A stretch of DNA of 33,737 bases, from positions 1 through 33,737 of the forward strand of contig DATAPH010000033.1 of NCBI GenBank assembly GCA_036265325.1, in the 5' to 3' direction. The position numbers were made by a program, and so were the translations under genes. Numbering within the stretch: the stretch's first letter is position 1; every line of letters starts with the position of its first letter. The stretch is from AC-51 sp036265325. GTDB taxonomy: Bacteria > Actinomycetota > UBA4738 > HRBIN12. The notes beneath the pieces are model-generated. The model did no database searches and was not told the origin of the DNA. It worked only from the letters and a program-made list of their open reading frames with translations. Positions 1-6,917 of the stretch are shown piece by piece.

Positions 1-86
1 CCCTCGTAGATGCAGTCGACCGGGCACTCGTCGACGCAGGCGCGGTCCTTCACGTCGATGCAGGGCTCGCAGATCGTGTAGGTCAT
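1..86 (-). CDS. fdxA: Ferredoxin, 7Fe type (partial, C-terminus off the left edge)
   Basis: Only the first 28 codons are in the window. The N-terminus reads MTYTICEPC, followed by an IDVKDRACVDECPVDCIYEG stretch, which is the classic N-terminal cluster-binding region of actinobacterial 7Fe/8Fe ferredoxins: cysteines at about 6, 9, 17 and 21 plus the CPVDCIYEG signature. Proteins of this family are small soluble electron carriers holding one 3Fe-4S and one 4Fe-4S cluster, and supply low-potential electrons to oxidoreductases. The ATG is preceded by AAAGGGA at a good distance. It lies 73 nt downstream of the F420-type oxidoreductase on the same strand; a functional link is possible but not shown. 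The identity is firm; which partner enzymes it serves cannot be told. Confidence 0.9.
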   Translation of the reverse strand, partial: MTYTICEPCIDVKDRACVDECPVDCIYE

Positions 87-159
87 CGGTTCCCTTTCGG
101 ATGGCCGGGTGGTCCCAGGGATGGTAGCGCAGGCACCGGCCCCCGCCACCGAACGCCGG

Positions 160-1053
160 TCAGGACGGCGACACCGCCTCGAGCGTGGTTCTCGCGGCAT
201 CCGCCGAGAGCCTCCCGGGAGGCAGGACGGGGTAGACGACCGGCAGATCCGCGCCCGCGGTGCGGTAGGCGGCGAGCCGGTCGGCGGCCGACGCTGGCTC
301 GGTCAGCATCACACCGGCCATCACCGCATCGGGATCAGCGGCGTCCAGCCCCATCGCCGCGAACTGGCGCGCGTACGCCGGGTACGAGCCGTACTCCGCA
401 GCGGCAGCTCGCGCACCGTCGTGACTGCCCTCGGTGAGGGCGGCGCGGACGTAGACCGCGACCGTGACGTCGGCGGGATCTCGCCCCGCGGTGCCCGCGC
501 CAGCCGCCACCTGCGTCGCCGCGGTCGACACGCGCTCCGGCGTACACCAGTTGAGCAGCACGCCGTCGGCGATCTCGCCGGCCAGCCGGGTCGCTCGCGG
601 ACCGAGCGCCGCGATCCAGATCTCGGGCGGCGAGGGAAGCGGCAGAGGCGACCGGATGTGGGCGCCGCCGACCGAGCTCTCGCCGCCGGCGTACGCCGTG
701 CGGAGGGCGGCCACGGTCGCTCGGAGACGCTCGAGCGCGCCGGGGCCCGACGGCCCGGTCCCGAGCCCGAGGATCAACCGGCCACCGGATCGTTCCTGAA
801 CGGTCGCCCCGGCGATCGCGAGGAGCCCGGGCGCGCGGGACGGCAGGGGCACGACGCCGGTCCCGAGACGGATCCGAGACGTCTCCCCCGCAAGCGCTGC
901 AAGCGTCGCCAGCGTGTCGCGGGCGCCGACCTCCGGGAGGAAGAGCGCGTCGAAGCCGGCATCCTCGGCGGTTCTGGCCAGGCCGGCCAGATCCGGCCAC
1001 GGGTACGCGTCGCGAAGGGCGACGCCTGTGGGTTGGCGGACCGGCTCGGGCAT
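160..1053 (-). CDS. LLM-class (luciferase-like) F420-dependent oxidoreductase
   Basis: A 297-residue protein with the luciferase-like monooxygenase TIM-barrel pattern. It has an early EDAGFDALFLPEVGARD segment (strand and helix with substrate-side residues), then LGTGVVPLPSRAPGLLAIAGAT, the conserved SGGRLILGLGTG turn near residue 95, PPEIWIAALGPR near 145, and a C-terminal part ending in a PVVYPVLPPG strand. In actinobacteria such proteins usually bind coenzyme F420 rather than FMN and reduce or oxidise small organic substrates; the substrate cannot be read from the sequence. The ATG at 1053 is only 20 nt from the ATG of the divergent hydrolase, so each promoter must lie inside the other gene or be very compact. 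The SD-like GGAG is almost touching the ATG. F420 use is family inference. Confidence 0.85.
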   Translation of the reverse strand: MPEPVRQPTGVALRDAYPWPDLAGLARTAEDAGFDALFLPEVGARDTLATLAALAGETSRIRLGTGVVPLPSRAPGLLAIAGATVQERSGGRLILGLGTGPSGPGALERLRATVAALRTAYAGGESSVGGAHIRSPLPLPSPPEIWIAALGPRATRLAGEIADGVLLNWCTPERVSTAATQVAAGAGTAGRDPADVTVAVYVRAALTEGSHDGARAAAAEYGSYPAYARQFAAMGLDAADPDAVMAGVMLTEPASAADRLAAYRTAGADLPVVYPVLPPGRLSADAARTTLEAVSPS

Positions 1054-1073
1054 GCTCCGATGGTGGCAGAGCG

Positions 1074-1733
1074 ATGGAGCCCGTGACCTTCACCACCGAC
1101 GACGCCGCTCGCCTCGAGGGTGAGCTTCGGATGCCCGAGGGCGATGCGCTTGGCACCGCCGTGCTCTGTCACCCGCACCCGCGGCACGGCGGCTCCAAGG
1201 ACCACCCGTTGCTGTGGGCGATCCGCAACGACCTCGCGGCGACGCGGCACCTCGCCGTGCTCGCGTTCAACTTCCGCGGCGTGATGGGCTCGGGCGGCAC
1301 CTACGGCGGCGGCCGCGACGAGCTCCGCGATGTCGCCGCCGCGATCCGCACCGTCCGCGAGCGCGTCGCACCCGACCTCCCGACCGCGCTCGTCGGCTGG
1401 TCGTTCGGGGCGAACGTCGCGGTACGCGCGGCGATCGACGATCCACGGGTCGCCGCGCTCGCGCTCATCGGGCTGCCCCTCGTGCCGAACGATCTGTCGC
1501 TGCCGCCGTTGCCGGACGCGACCGACCTCCGTGCGCTGCGGCGTCCGGTGTTGCTGCTCGCCGGCGAGCACGATGAGTTCGCGCCCTCGGCAGCGGTCGA
1601 GTCCTACGCCGCCGCGTTCCCCACGGCGACCGCCCGGATCGTCTCCGGAACGGATCACTACTTCTGGCGCAGGGAACGCGAGGCGGCCGCGATCGTCGGC
1701 GCGTTCGTGCAGGGCGTGCTCACTCCGGCATGA
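1074..1733 (+). CDS. Alpha/beta hydrolase (dienelactone hydrolase-like)
   Basis: A 219-residue cytoplasmic alpha/beta hydrolase. The N-terminal LCHPHPRHGGSKDH segment is the oxyanion-hole region typical of the subfamily often annotated as alpha/beta superfamily hydrolase or KANL3/Tex30-like. The catalytic triad can be read: nucleophile Ser110 in VGWSFGAN, Asp167 in AGEHDEF and His195 in SGTDHYF. NFRGVMGSGG near residue 66 is the second conserved strand-turn. No signal peptide is present. The substrate is unknown; esterase or peptidase-like roles are both open. Its 3' end overlaps the convergent small membrane protein gene by 14 bp. Confidence 0.85.
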   Translation: MEPVTFTTDDAARLEGELRMPEGDALGTAVLCHPHPRHGGSKDHPLLWAIRNDLAATRHLAVLAFNFRGVMGSGGTYGGGRDELRDVAAAIRTVRERVAPDLPTALVGWSFGANVAVRAAIDDPRVAALALIGLPLVPNDLSLPPLPDATDLRALRRPVLLLAGEHDEFAPSAAVESYAAAFPTATARIVSGTDHYFWRREREAAAIVGAFVQGVLTPA

Positions 1734-2073
1734 AGGAGCCCGCGTCGCGGTGGGTGTGACCGTTCGATCGTGGATCCACCGGTTCCTCGCGCGCCCGCCC
1801 GATCCACACGAACGGGATCGCGATGAACGTGAACCCGAACAGCCACGGCCAGACGAAGACCGCGAGCAGGATCGACACGACGCCGACGCCGAGCCACAAC
1901 CACGGGCTGGACCACCAGGGCCGCGGCGGCGCCGGACGCCGCGGCGGGTTCGCGGCCAGCGCCGCCTTCCGCGCCAGCGACCGTCGCCGGTAGGCGATGA
2001 CGAACCCGGCCGTGAGCAACGCCATCGTGATGAACGGCAGGATCGCGTAGACCCAGGTGTTCTCAGGGGCCAT
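1720..2073 (-). CDS. Small multi-pass membrane protein, unknown function
   Basis: A 117-residue protein I do not recognise. It has a hydrophobic segment at about residues 8-28 followed by a basic loop (RRRSLARK), a proline-rich stretch (NPPRRPAPPRP), then two hydrophobic segments at about 55-71 and 75-92 and a polar tail with an NGHTHRD segment. Three short helices with an arginine-rich cytoplasmic loop are likely. The ATG has no SD, but a TAGCCT -10 box ends 6 nt before it, so the mRNA is probably leaderless. The convergent hydrolase overlaps its 3' end. Reality as a gene is supported by the clean membrane pattern and the promoter; the function is unknown. Confidence 0.7.
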   Translation of the reverse strand: MAPENTWVYAILPFITMALLTAGFVIAYRRRSLARKAALAANPPRRPAPPRPWWSSPWLWLGVGVVSILLAVFVWPWLFGFTFIAIPFVWIGRAREEPVDPRSNGHTHRDAGSFMPE

Positions 2074-2079
2074 AGACCG

Positions 2080-2085
2080 AGGCTA
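2080..2085 (-). promoter_or_regulatory. -10 box (TAGCCT) of a leaderless promoter for the small membrane protein
   Basis: Reads TAGCCT on the minus strand and ends 6 nt before the ATG at 2073, with no Shine-Dalgarno sequence between. This is the spacing expected when transcription begins at the A of the ATG. No clear -35 is seen. Confidence 0.45.
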
Positions 2086-2112
2086 CCCCGGCCGCGCGAG
2101 AGATGGCGCGAT

Positions 2113-3540
2113 CTACAGCGGGACGTGCGACAGGACCATGATGCGCGGCTCGGTCATCTCGGCCATCGCCCACTTGAGGCCCTCGCGCCCGAACCCGGAG
2201 TCCTTCGAACCCCCGTACGGCATCTGGTCGGCGCGGAACGCGCTCACGTCGTTGATGATCACGCCGCCGACCTCGAGCGTGCGATGCGCCTCGAACGCGC
2301 GGTTCAGGTCGTTGGTGAACACCCCGGCCTGCAGCCCATACTTCGAGTCGTTCACCTCGGCGAGCGCCTCGTCGAACGTCTGGTACGGCGTGATGGTCGC
2401 GACGGGTCCGAAGACCTCCTCGCACCGCACCTTCATCTCGGGCGTGGTCTGGCTAAGCAGCGTCGGCTGGAAACACGGCCCGTCGGCCTTGCCGCCGGTG
2501 AGGATCTCCGCCCCCTGCTTCTCTGCCTCCGCGACCCACTCCGCGATCCGATCCACCTCGCCCCGGTCGATCACCGGACCGACGTCGGTGTTCGGGTCCA
2601 TCGGGTCGCCGGTCTTCAGCTGCTCGACCTGCTTGGTCAGCAACTTGGAGAACTCCTCGTACACCTCCGAGGCGACGAGCACACGCTGCACGCTGATGCA
2701 GCTCTGCCCCGCCTGGTAGTACGCGCCGAAGGCGATCCGCTGCGCCGCGAGATCGAGGTCGGCGTCGCTGTGCACGATCACGCCCGCGTTGCCGCCGAGC
2801 TCGAGGGTGACCTTCTTCTTCGGGTCGAGGCCCTTGAGGTACCAGCCGATCGCGGCCGAGCCGGTGAAGCTGATCTTGCGGTACCGGTCGTCGCGCGCCA
2901 TGCCGTCCGCGACCTTCGAGCTCACGGGGAGCACCTGGTACATGCCCTTCGGCAGATCGGTCTCGTCGAAGAACTCCGCCAGACGGAGCGCCCCGATCGG
3001 CGTCGCGCTGGCCGGCTTCACGACGATCGGCGCGCCGACCGCGAGAGCCGGCGCCACCTTGTGTGCCACCAGGTTCAACGGGAAGTTGAACGGAGTGATG
3101 CCGAGGACCGGCCCGATCGGGAACTGCCGGACGATGCCCAGACGAGAGCCGAACGCGGCCTCGGTGTCGAGGCGCATGACCTCGTCCTCACCGTGCCGAA
3201 GCGTCTCGGACGCCCACCGGAACGTCGAGACCGCGCGCGCGGCTTCGACGCGTGCCCACTTGAGCGGCTTGCCGCCCTCGGCGGCGATCAGCTCGGCGTT
3301 CTCATCGAGCGTCTCGGCGAGCCGTTGCGAGATGTGGTCGAGCGCGGTGGAGCGCGACGCCACCGACAGGTGCCGGGACTCCTCGAACGTCTCGGCCGCC
3401 GCGGCGGTCGCCTCCTCGACGTCGTCTGCGGTCGGGATCGCGATCTCGGCGACGCGCGAGTCGTCGAACGGGTTCTTCACCTCGAAGGTCCCGTCGCCCG
3501 TGCGCCAGTCGCCGTTCACGAGATATGGACGGACAGCCAT
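2113..3540 (-). CDS. Aldehyde dehydrogenase family protein, possible succinate-semialdehyde dehydrogenase
   Basis: A 475-residue NAD(P)-dependent aldehyde dehydrogenase. From the ATG at 3540 the active-site set is complete: Asn152 in ITPFNFP, cofactor Lys175 in IVVKPAS, general base Glu247 in LELGGNAG and nucleophile Cys281 in AGQSCISVQRV. The C-terminal ADQMPYGGSKDSGFGREG motif is typical of the branch that includes lactaldehyde and non-phosphorylating glyceraldehyde-3-phosphate-like dehydrogenases rather than classical GabD. An in-frame GTG at 3555 would add five residues, but its SD is almost touching, so ATG 3540 fits better. It follows the aminobutyraldehyde dehydrogenase by 94 nt and lies in a locus with GABA aminotransferase. 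Oxidation of succinate semialdehyde to succinate is therefore the contextual guess; the sequence alone does not fix the substrate. Confidence 0.85.
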   Translation of the reverse strand: MAVRPYLVNGDWRTGDGTFEVKNPFDDSRVAEIAIPTADDVEEATAAAAETFEESRHLSVASRSTALDHISQRLAETLDENAELIAAEGGKPLKWARVEAARAVSTFRWASETLRHGEDEVMRLDTEAAFGSRLGIVRQFPIGPVLGITPFNFPLNLVAHKVAPALAVGAPIVVKPASATPIGALRLAEFFDETDLPKGMYQVLPVSSKVADGMARDDRYRKISFTGSAAIGWYLKGLDPKKKVTLELGGNAGVIVHSDADLDLAAQRIAFGAYYQAGQSCISVQRVLVASEVYEEFSKLLTKQVEQLKTGDPMDPNTDVGPVIDRGEVDRIAEWVAEAEKQGAEILTGGKADGPCFQPTLLSQTTPEMKVRCEEVFGPVATITPYQTFDEALAEVNDSKYGLQAGVFTNDLNRAFEAHRTLEVGGVIINDVSAFRADQMPYGGSKDSGFGREGLKWAMAEMTEPRIMVLSHVPL

Positions 3541-3585
3541 CGTTTCGGTCACCACCTTCTCTGTTCGCTTCGCGTTGTCGCGAGA

Positions 3586-3611
3586 CGGGCGGCCCGTCGC
3601 CGGACCGCCCG
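3586..3611. repeat. Inverted repeat between the two aldehyde dehydrogenase genes
   Basis: Arms CGGGCGG and CCGCCCG form a 7-bp GC stem, with a shorter CCG/CGG pair inside the 12-nt loop. It lies in the 94-nt gap between the two minus-strand dehydrogenase genes. There is no U-run, so it may be an mRNA stability or processing hairpin or a weak terminator rather than a strong intrinsic one. Confidence 0.35.
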
Positions 3612-3634
3612 CACCGCTCGGTACCCGGAGCCGC

Positions 3635-5071
3635 TCAGTCGAGCGACACCATCACGTGCTTGATGTTCGTGTAGTCCTCGAGCGAGTAGACGCTCATGTC
3701 CTTCCCATGGCCGGACTGCTTGTATCCACCGTGTGGCATCTCCGGCGTGAGCGGGATGTGCGTGTTGACCCAGACGCAGCCGTACTGCAGCCGGCGCGCC
3801 ATCCGCATCGCGCGGCCCACGTCGCGCGTCCACACGCTCGACGCGAGGCCGTAGTCGACGCCGTTGGCCCACGCGAGGGCTTGGTCCTCGTCGGTGAACC
3901 GCTGGACGGTCACGACCGGGCCGAACACCTCGCGCTGAACGATCTCGGAGCTCTGGTCGGGGTTCGCGACGACCGTCGGCGAGTAGTAGAAGCCATCGCC
4001 GCCCATCGCCTTGCCGCCGGTGAGCACCTCGGCGCCAGCCTCCTGCGCACGCTCGACGAAGCCCTCGACACGCTCGAGCTGCTCCTTCGAGATGACCGAG
4101 CCGATCGCCACGTCCTGTTCGAAGGCGCCGCCGACCTTGATGTCCTCGACGGCCGGGACGAGCGAGCCGAGGAGCTTGTCGTACATCGTCGGGCCGGCGA
4201 GCACGCGCGTCGCCGCCGTGCAGTCCTGGCCGGCGTTGAAGTAGCCGGCGATCGAGACCCATTCCGTGACCGCGTCGAGGTCGGCGTCATCGAAGACGAC
4301 GACGGGAGCCTTGCCGCCGAGCTCGAGATGCACGCGCTTGAGCGTCTCGGCGGAGTTCGCCGCGATCAGCTTGCCGGTCGCCGTGTCGCCCGTGATCGAC
4401 ACGATCCCCACGTCGTTGTGGCGGACGATCGCGTCGCCGACCGGCACGCCATCGCCGGTGATCACGTTGAAGACGCCAGGCGGGAAGATGTCGGCGGCGT
4501 ACTCGGCGAGCTTCAGCGCGGTGAGCGGCGTCAGCTCGCTCGGCTTCAGGACGACCGTGTTCCCGGACGCGAGCGCCGGACCGATCTTCCAGATCGCCAT
4601 CATCAGCGGGTAGTTCCACGGCGCGATCAAGCCAGCGACGCCGATCGGCTCGCGCCGGATGATCGACGTGAAGCCGGCCATGTACTCGCCGGATGAGATG
4701 CCCTGCTGGGTCCGTGCCGCGCCCGCGAAGAACCGGACGTTGTCGACGATCGGCGGGATCTCCTCGCTCATCGTGACCTCGGCGGGCTTGCCCGCGTTCT
4801 CCGCCTCGATCTTCACGAACTCCTCGGCGTTGGACTCGATGGCGTCGGCGAGCTTCAGCAACGCCAGCTGACGATCCTTGGGCGTCGAGTCGAACCACAC
4901 CTCGTCGAACGCCTTCTTGGCGGCGGCGACCCCGCGGTTCGCGTCCTCGGCCGTGCCCTCCTGGACCGTCGCCATCACGGCGCCGGTGTGGGGGCTGATG
5001 ATGTCCCGGGTTCCGCCGTCGGACGCGTTGACCCACTCGCCGCCGATGAACATCTGGTGACTGTCCGCCAT
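3635..5071 (-). CDS. Gamma-aminobutyraldehyde dehydrogenase
   Basis: A 478-residue aldehyde dehydrogenase that closely follows the YdcW/PatD type, which oxidises 4-aminobutyraldehyde to GABA in putrescine breakdown. The full catalytic set is present: Asn153 (APWNYP), Lys176 (VVLKPSE), Glu250 (HLELGGKAP) and Cys284 (NAGQDCTAATRV). The GQDCTAATRV motif and the C-terminal MPHGGYKQSGHGKDMS and YSLEDYT segments are characteristic of this group. A strong CCAGGAGGAGACC ribosome site precedes the ATG at 5071. It sits 144 nt downstream of the pucR-type gene on the same strand and upstream of a second aldehyde dehydrogenase; the GABA aminotransferase is divergent nearby. A betaine- or other amino-aldehyde substrate is the main alternative. 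Confidence 0.88.
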   Translation of the reverse strand: MADSHQMFIGGEWVNASDGGTRDIISPHTGAVMATVQEGTAEDANRGVAAAKKAFDEVWFDSTPKDRQLALLKLADAIESNAEEFVKIEAENAGKPAEVTMSEEIPPIVDNVRFFAGAARTQQGISSGEYMAGFTSIIRREPIGVAGLIAPWNYPLMMAIWKIGPALASGNTVVLKPSELTPLTALKLAEYAADIFPPGVFNVITGDGVPVGDAIVRHNDVGIVSITGDTATGKLIAANSAETLKRVHLELGGKAPVVVFDDADLDAVTEWVSIAGYFNAGQDCTAATRVLAGPTMYDKLLGSLVPAVEDIKVGGAFEQDVAIGSVISKEQLERVEGFVERAQEAGAEVLTGGKAMGGDGFYYSPTVVANPDQSSEIVQREVFGPVVTVQRFTDEDQALAWANGVDYGLASSVWTRDVGRAMRMARRLQYGCVWVNTHIPLTPEMPHGGYKQSGHGKDMSVYSLEDYTNIKHVMVSLD

Positions 5072-5131
5072 GGTCTCCTCCTGGCTTTGCCTCGACGATC
5101 ACGCCTGTACGGATCGGAGCGCTGAACTGCC

Positions 5132-5156
5132 AGTATCCCGCGTTCCCCTCGGAACG
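5132..5156 (-). promoter_or_regulatory. Candidate promoter and operator upstream of the aminobutyraldehyde dehydrogenase
   Basis: On the minus strand a GATACT -10-like hexamer (5137-5132) follows a perfect inverted repeat, CGTTCC-4-GGAACG (5141-5156), placed where the spacer and -35 would be. The ATG is 60 nt further down with a strong SD. One half-site, GGAACG, recurs at 6786-6791 in the pucR promoter, so it could be a site for the local regulator; that is inference from a 6-bp match. Confidence 0.35.
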
Positions 5157-5215
5157 GACCACCCGCCGCTCGGTCCCCGCACGGGCCGGTCGTTGGACGT
5201 CCTGGACAAAGGGGC

Positions 5216-6772
5216 TCACGCCTCCGGTGAGGCGGCCAGCAGATCGCGGGCTCGCAACGCGAGCCAGAACTCCATCCGGTCGAACGAATTGCTGAGGTCG
5301 CGGCCGGTGAGTTCCTCGACCTTGCGCATCCGGTAGCGAAGCGTGTGCCGGTGGACGGAGAGCTGTGACGCCGCCGTCTCCCATCGGGCGTTGTGCTGCA
5401 GGAACGCCTGCAGGCTCGCGAGCAGCTCGCCGTTGTGCTCGGCGTCGTAGGCGTCCAGCGGCGCGAGCAACGCGTCGGCGAACGCCCGCAGGGCGTCTGG
5501 CTCCGTCATGCTGAGCAGCAGCCGGTACGTGCCGAGCTGCTCGAACCCCGCGTGCTGCCAGCCCTCGAGCCGGCACACCTGCAGCGCGTAGCGCGCTTCG
5601 CGCAGCGAACGCCCCACGGACGCGGCGTCGACGGGGCCGCCGGCGCCGGCGCGAAGCTCGGCGTCCACGCGCTGCCCGATGCCCTTCACGAACTCAGGCA
5701 GTTCGGTCGTGGCGGTCGCCGGAAGCAACATCGAGATCCCCTCGCCGCTGGCCGAGATGAGGAAGCCGGCCTCGCGACGCGAGCAGTGGTCGGTCGCGGC
5801 CAGCGCCAGCGCGCCCGCCTCGATCGCCGCGTCGGTCGGCTCGATCGCAACGACGAACACCGTCGCGTCACGAGCGAACCCGAACCGGCCGAGGCCGCGC
5901 GACGCGTCGGCGGGTGCGAGATCGCCGCGGACCAGCTCGTCGAAGAAGTCACCCTGCAAACGGCGTTCCGCCTCGGCGACCGCGCGAGATTTGGCGAGCT
6001 CGATCGCGAACAAGCTGAGCGCGTGTCCGGCGACGATCCGGTCGAGCGGCGTCGGCTGCTCGGACGTCCCGACCGCGAGGAACGCCTCGATCCGGCCTTG
6101 CGCTCCGACGGGCTGCACCCACACGTGGTAGCCCTCGTCGAGGATGGTCAGGGAGAACGTCGCCGCCTCCGGACGAGACGTGCGCACCTCGTCCCAGATC
6201 CGCTCGCGGCGCGTCTCGGCGTCGGCGTGCGTGGATGCCAGCGGCATGCCGTGCAGGTCCAGCACGAGCGCCCAGCCTTTGACGACGTCGGCGAGCGAGC
6301 GGGCGACGCCCTCCACGCCACCGCCCTCGAGGACGGCGCGCGTCATCACGTGCTCCGCGTCGACCGCGCGCTGCAGCGTGTCGTATTGCTCCGCCACCAC
6401 CCGCGTGAACACCGCCTCGGTGATCGCGATGAACGGAACGGGATAGGGAACCTCGAACAACGGGAAGTCGTGCTTCGCCGCTTCCGTGACGAGCGCGCGG
6501 GGCGTCTTGTCGTGCCCGAACCCGAGCCCGAACCCAAGGCCGGCGACGCCCGCGTCGACCAACCGGCGGATGTACGCGTGCTGTTTCCCGGCGGTGTCGC
6601 CGACCCCCATCCCCGTCGTCAGGATCAGCTCCCCGCCCTTGAGCCACGCGGTCGGGTCCTCGAGCTCGGAGCTGTGGACCCAGCGGACTGGCCGGCCGGC
6701 GCCCTCCTCTCCCGCCAACAGCTTCAGCGGCATGCCGGGGATGGAGACGATGTCGCGCACCGCGAGGGCCAT
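5216..6772 (-). CDS. PucR-family transcriptional regulator (GabR-like by context)
   Basis: A 518-residue regulator. An N-terminal PucR domain covers about residues 1-130 (VRDIVSIPGMPLKLLAGEEG, ELILTTG, LGFGLGFG, FPLFEVPYPVPF). A middle GAF/GGDEF-like region with ERRLQGDFFDELVRG follows. The C-terminal PucR helix-turn-helix (HTH_30) lies around 445-505, with SLQAFLQHNARWETAAS and LSVHRHTLRYRM. The reading frame is open upstream far into the divergent gabT, but MALAVRDI at 6772 is the natural start: a TACAAT -10 box ends 6 nt before it, implying a leaderless mRNA. PucR proteins often control nitrogen-source catabolism, and in Corynebacterium glutamicum the PucR-type GabR activates GABA utilisation genes. 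Position between aminobutyraldehyde dehydrogenase and gabT suggests the same job here. Confidence 0.88.
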   Translation of the reverse strand: MALAVRDIVSIPGMPLKLLAGEEGAGRPVRWVHSSELEDPTAWLKGGELILTTGMGVGDTAGKQHAYIRRLVDAGVAGLGFGLGFGHDKTPRALVTEAAKHDFPLFEVPYPVPFIAITEAVFTRVVAEQYDTLQRAVDAEHVMTRAVLEGGGVEGVARSLADVVKGWALVLDLHGMPLASTHADAETRRERIWDEVRTSRPEAATFSLTILDEGYHVWVQPVGAQGRIEAFLAVGTSEQPTPLDRIVAGHALSLFAIELAKSRAVAEAERRLQGDFFDELVRGDLAPADASRGLGRFGFARDATVFVVAIEPTDAAIEAGALALAATDHCSRREAGFLISASGEGISMLLPATATTELPEFVKGIGQRVDAELRAGAGGPVDAASVGRSLREARYALQVCRLEGWQHAGFEQLGTYRLLLSMTEPDALRAFADALLAPLDAYDAEHNGELLASLQAFLQHNARWETAASQLSVHRHTLRYRMRKVEELTGRDLSNSFDRMEFWLALRARDLLAASPEA

Positions 6773-6917
6773 GGATGGATTGTACGGAACGGCGTATCGA
6801 GTGCTCCCTGACAGCGGCGCATCGGCGGCCGGTTCGACATCGCGTACAACTGAGGCGGTCACGACGGGCCAGCACTGCGCCTGACGGACAACTCCGGCAC
6901 CCATCAGACTGACGCCT
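6773..6917. promoter_or_regulatory. Divergent promoter region between the PucR regulator and gabT
   Basis: For the regulator (minus) TACAAT at 6784-6779 ends 6 nt before the ATG. For gabT (plus) CAGACT at 6905-6910 ends 7 nt before the ATG, with a CTGACG -35-like element at 6881-6886. Neither gene has an SD, so both appear leaderless. TTGTACG (6780-6786) and CGTACAA (6843-6849) form a widely spaced inverted repeat, and GGAACG at 6786 matches half of the inverted repeat at 5141-5156. These are candidate regulator contacts, not proven sites. Confidence 0.5.

Noticed and set aside
1330..3663. A 777-codon plus-strand open frame opposite the aldehyde dehydrogenase
   Set aside because: It is the antisense shadow of a clear aldehyde dehydrogenase; no domain is recognisable in it.
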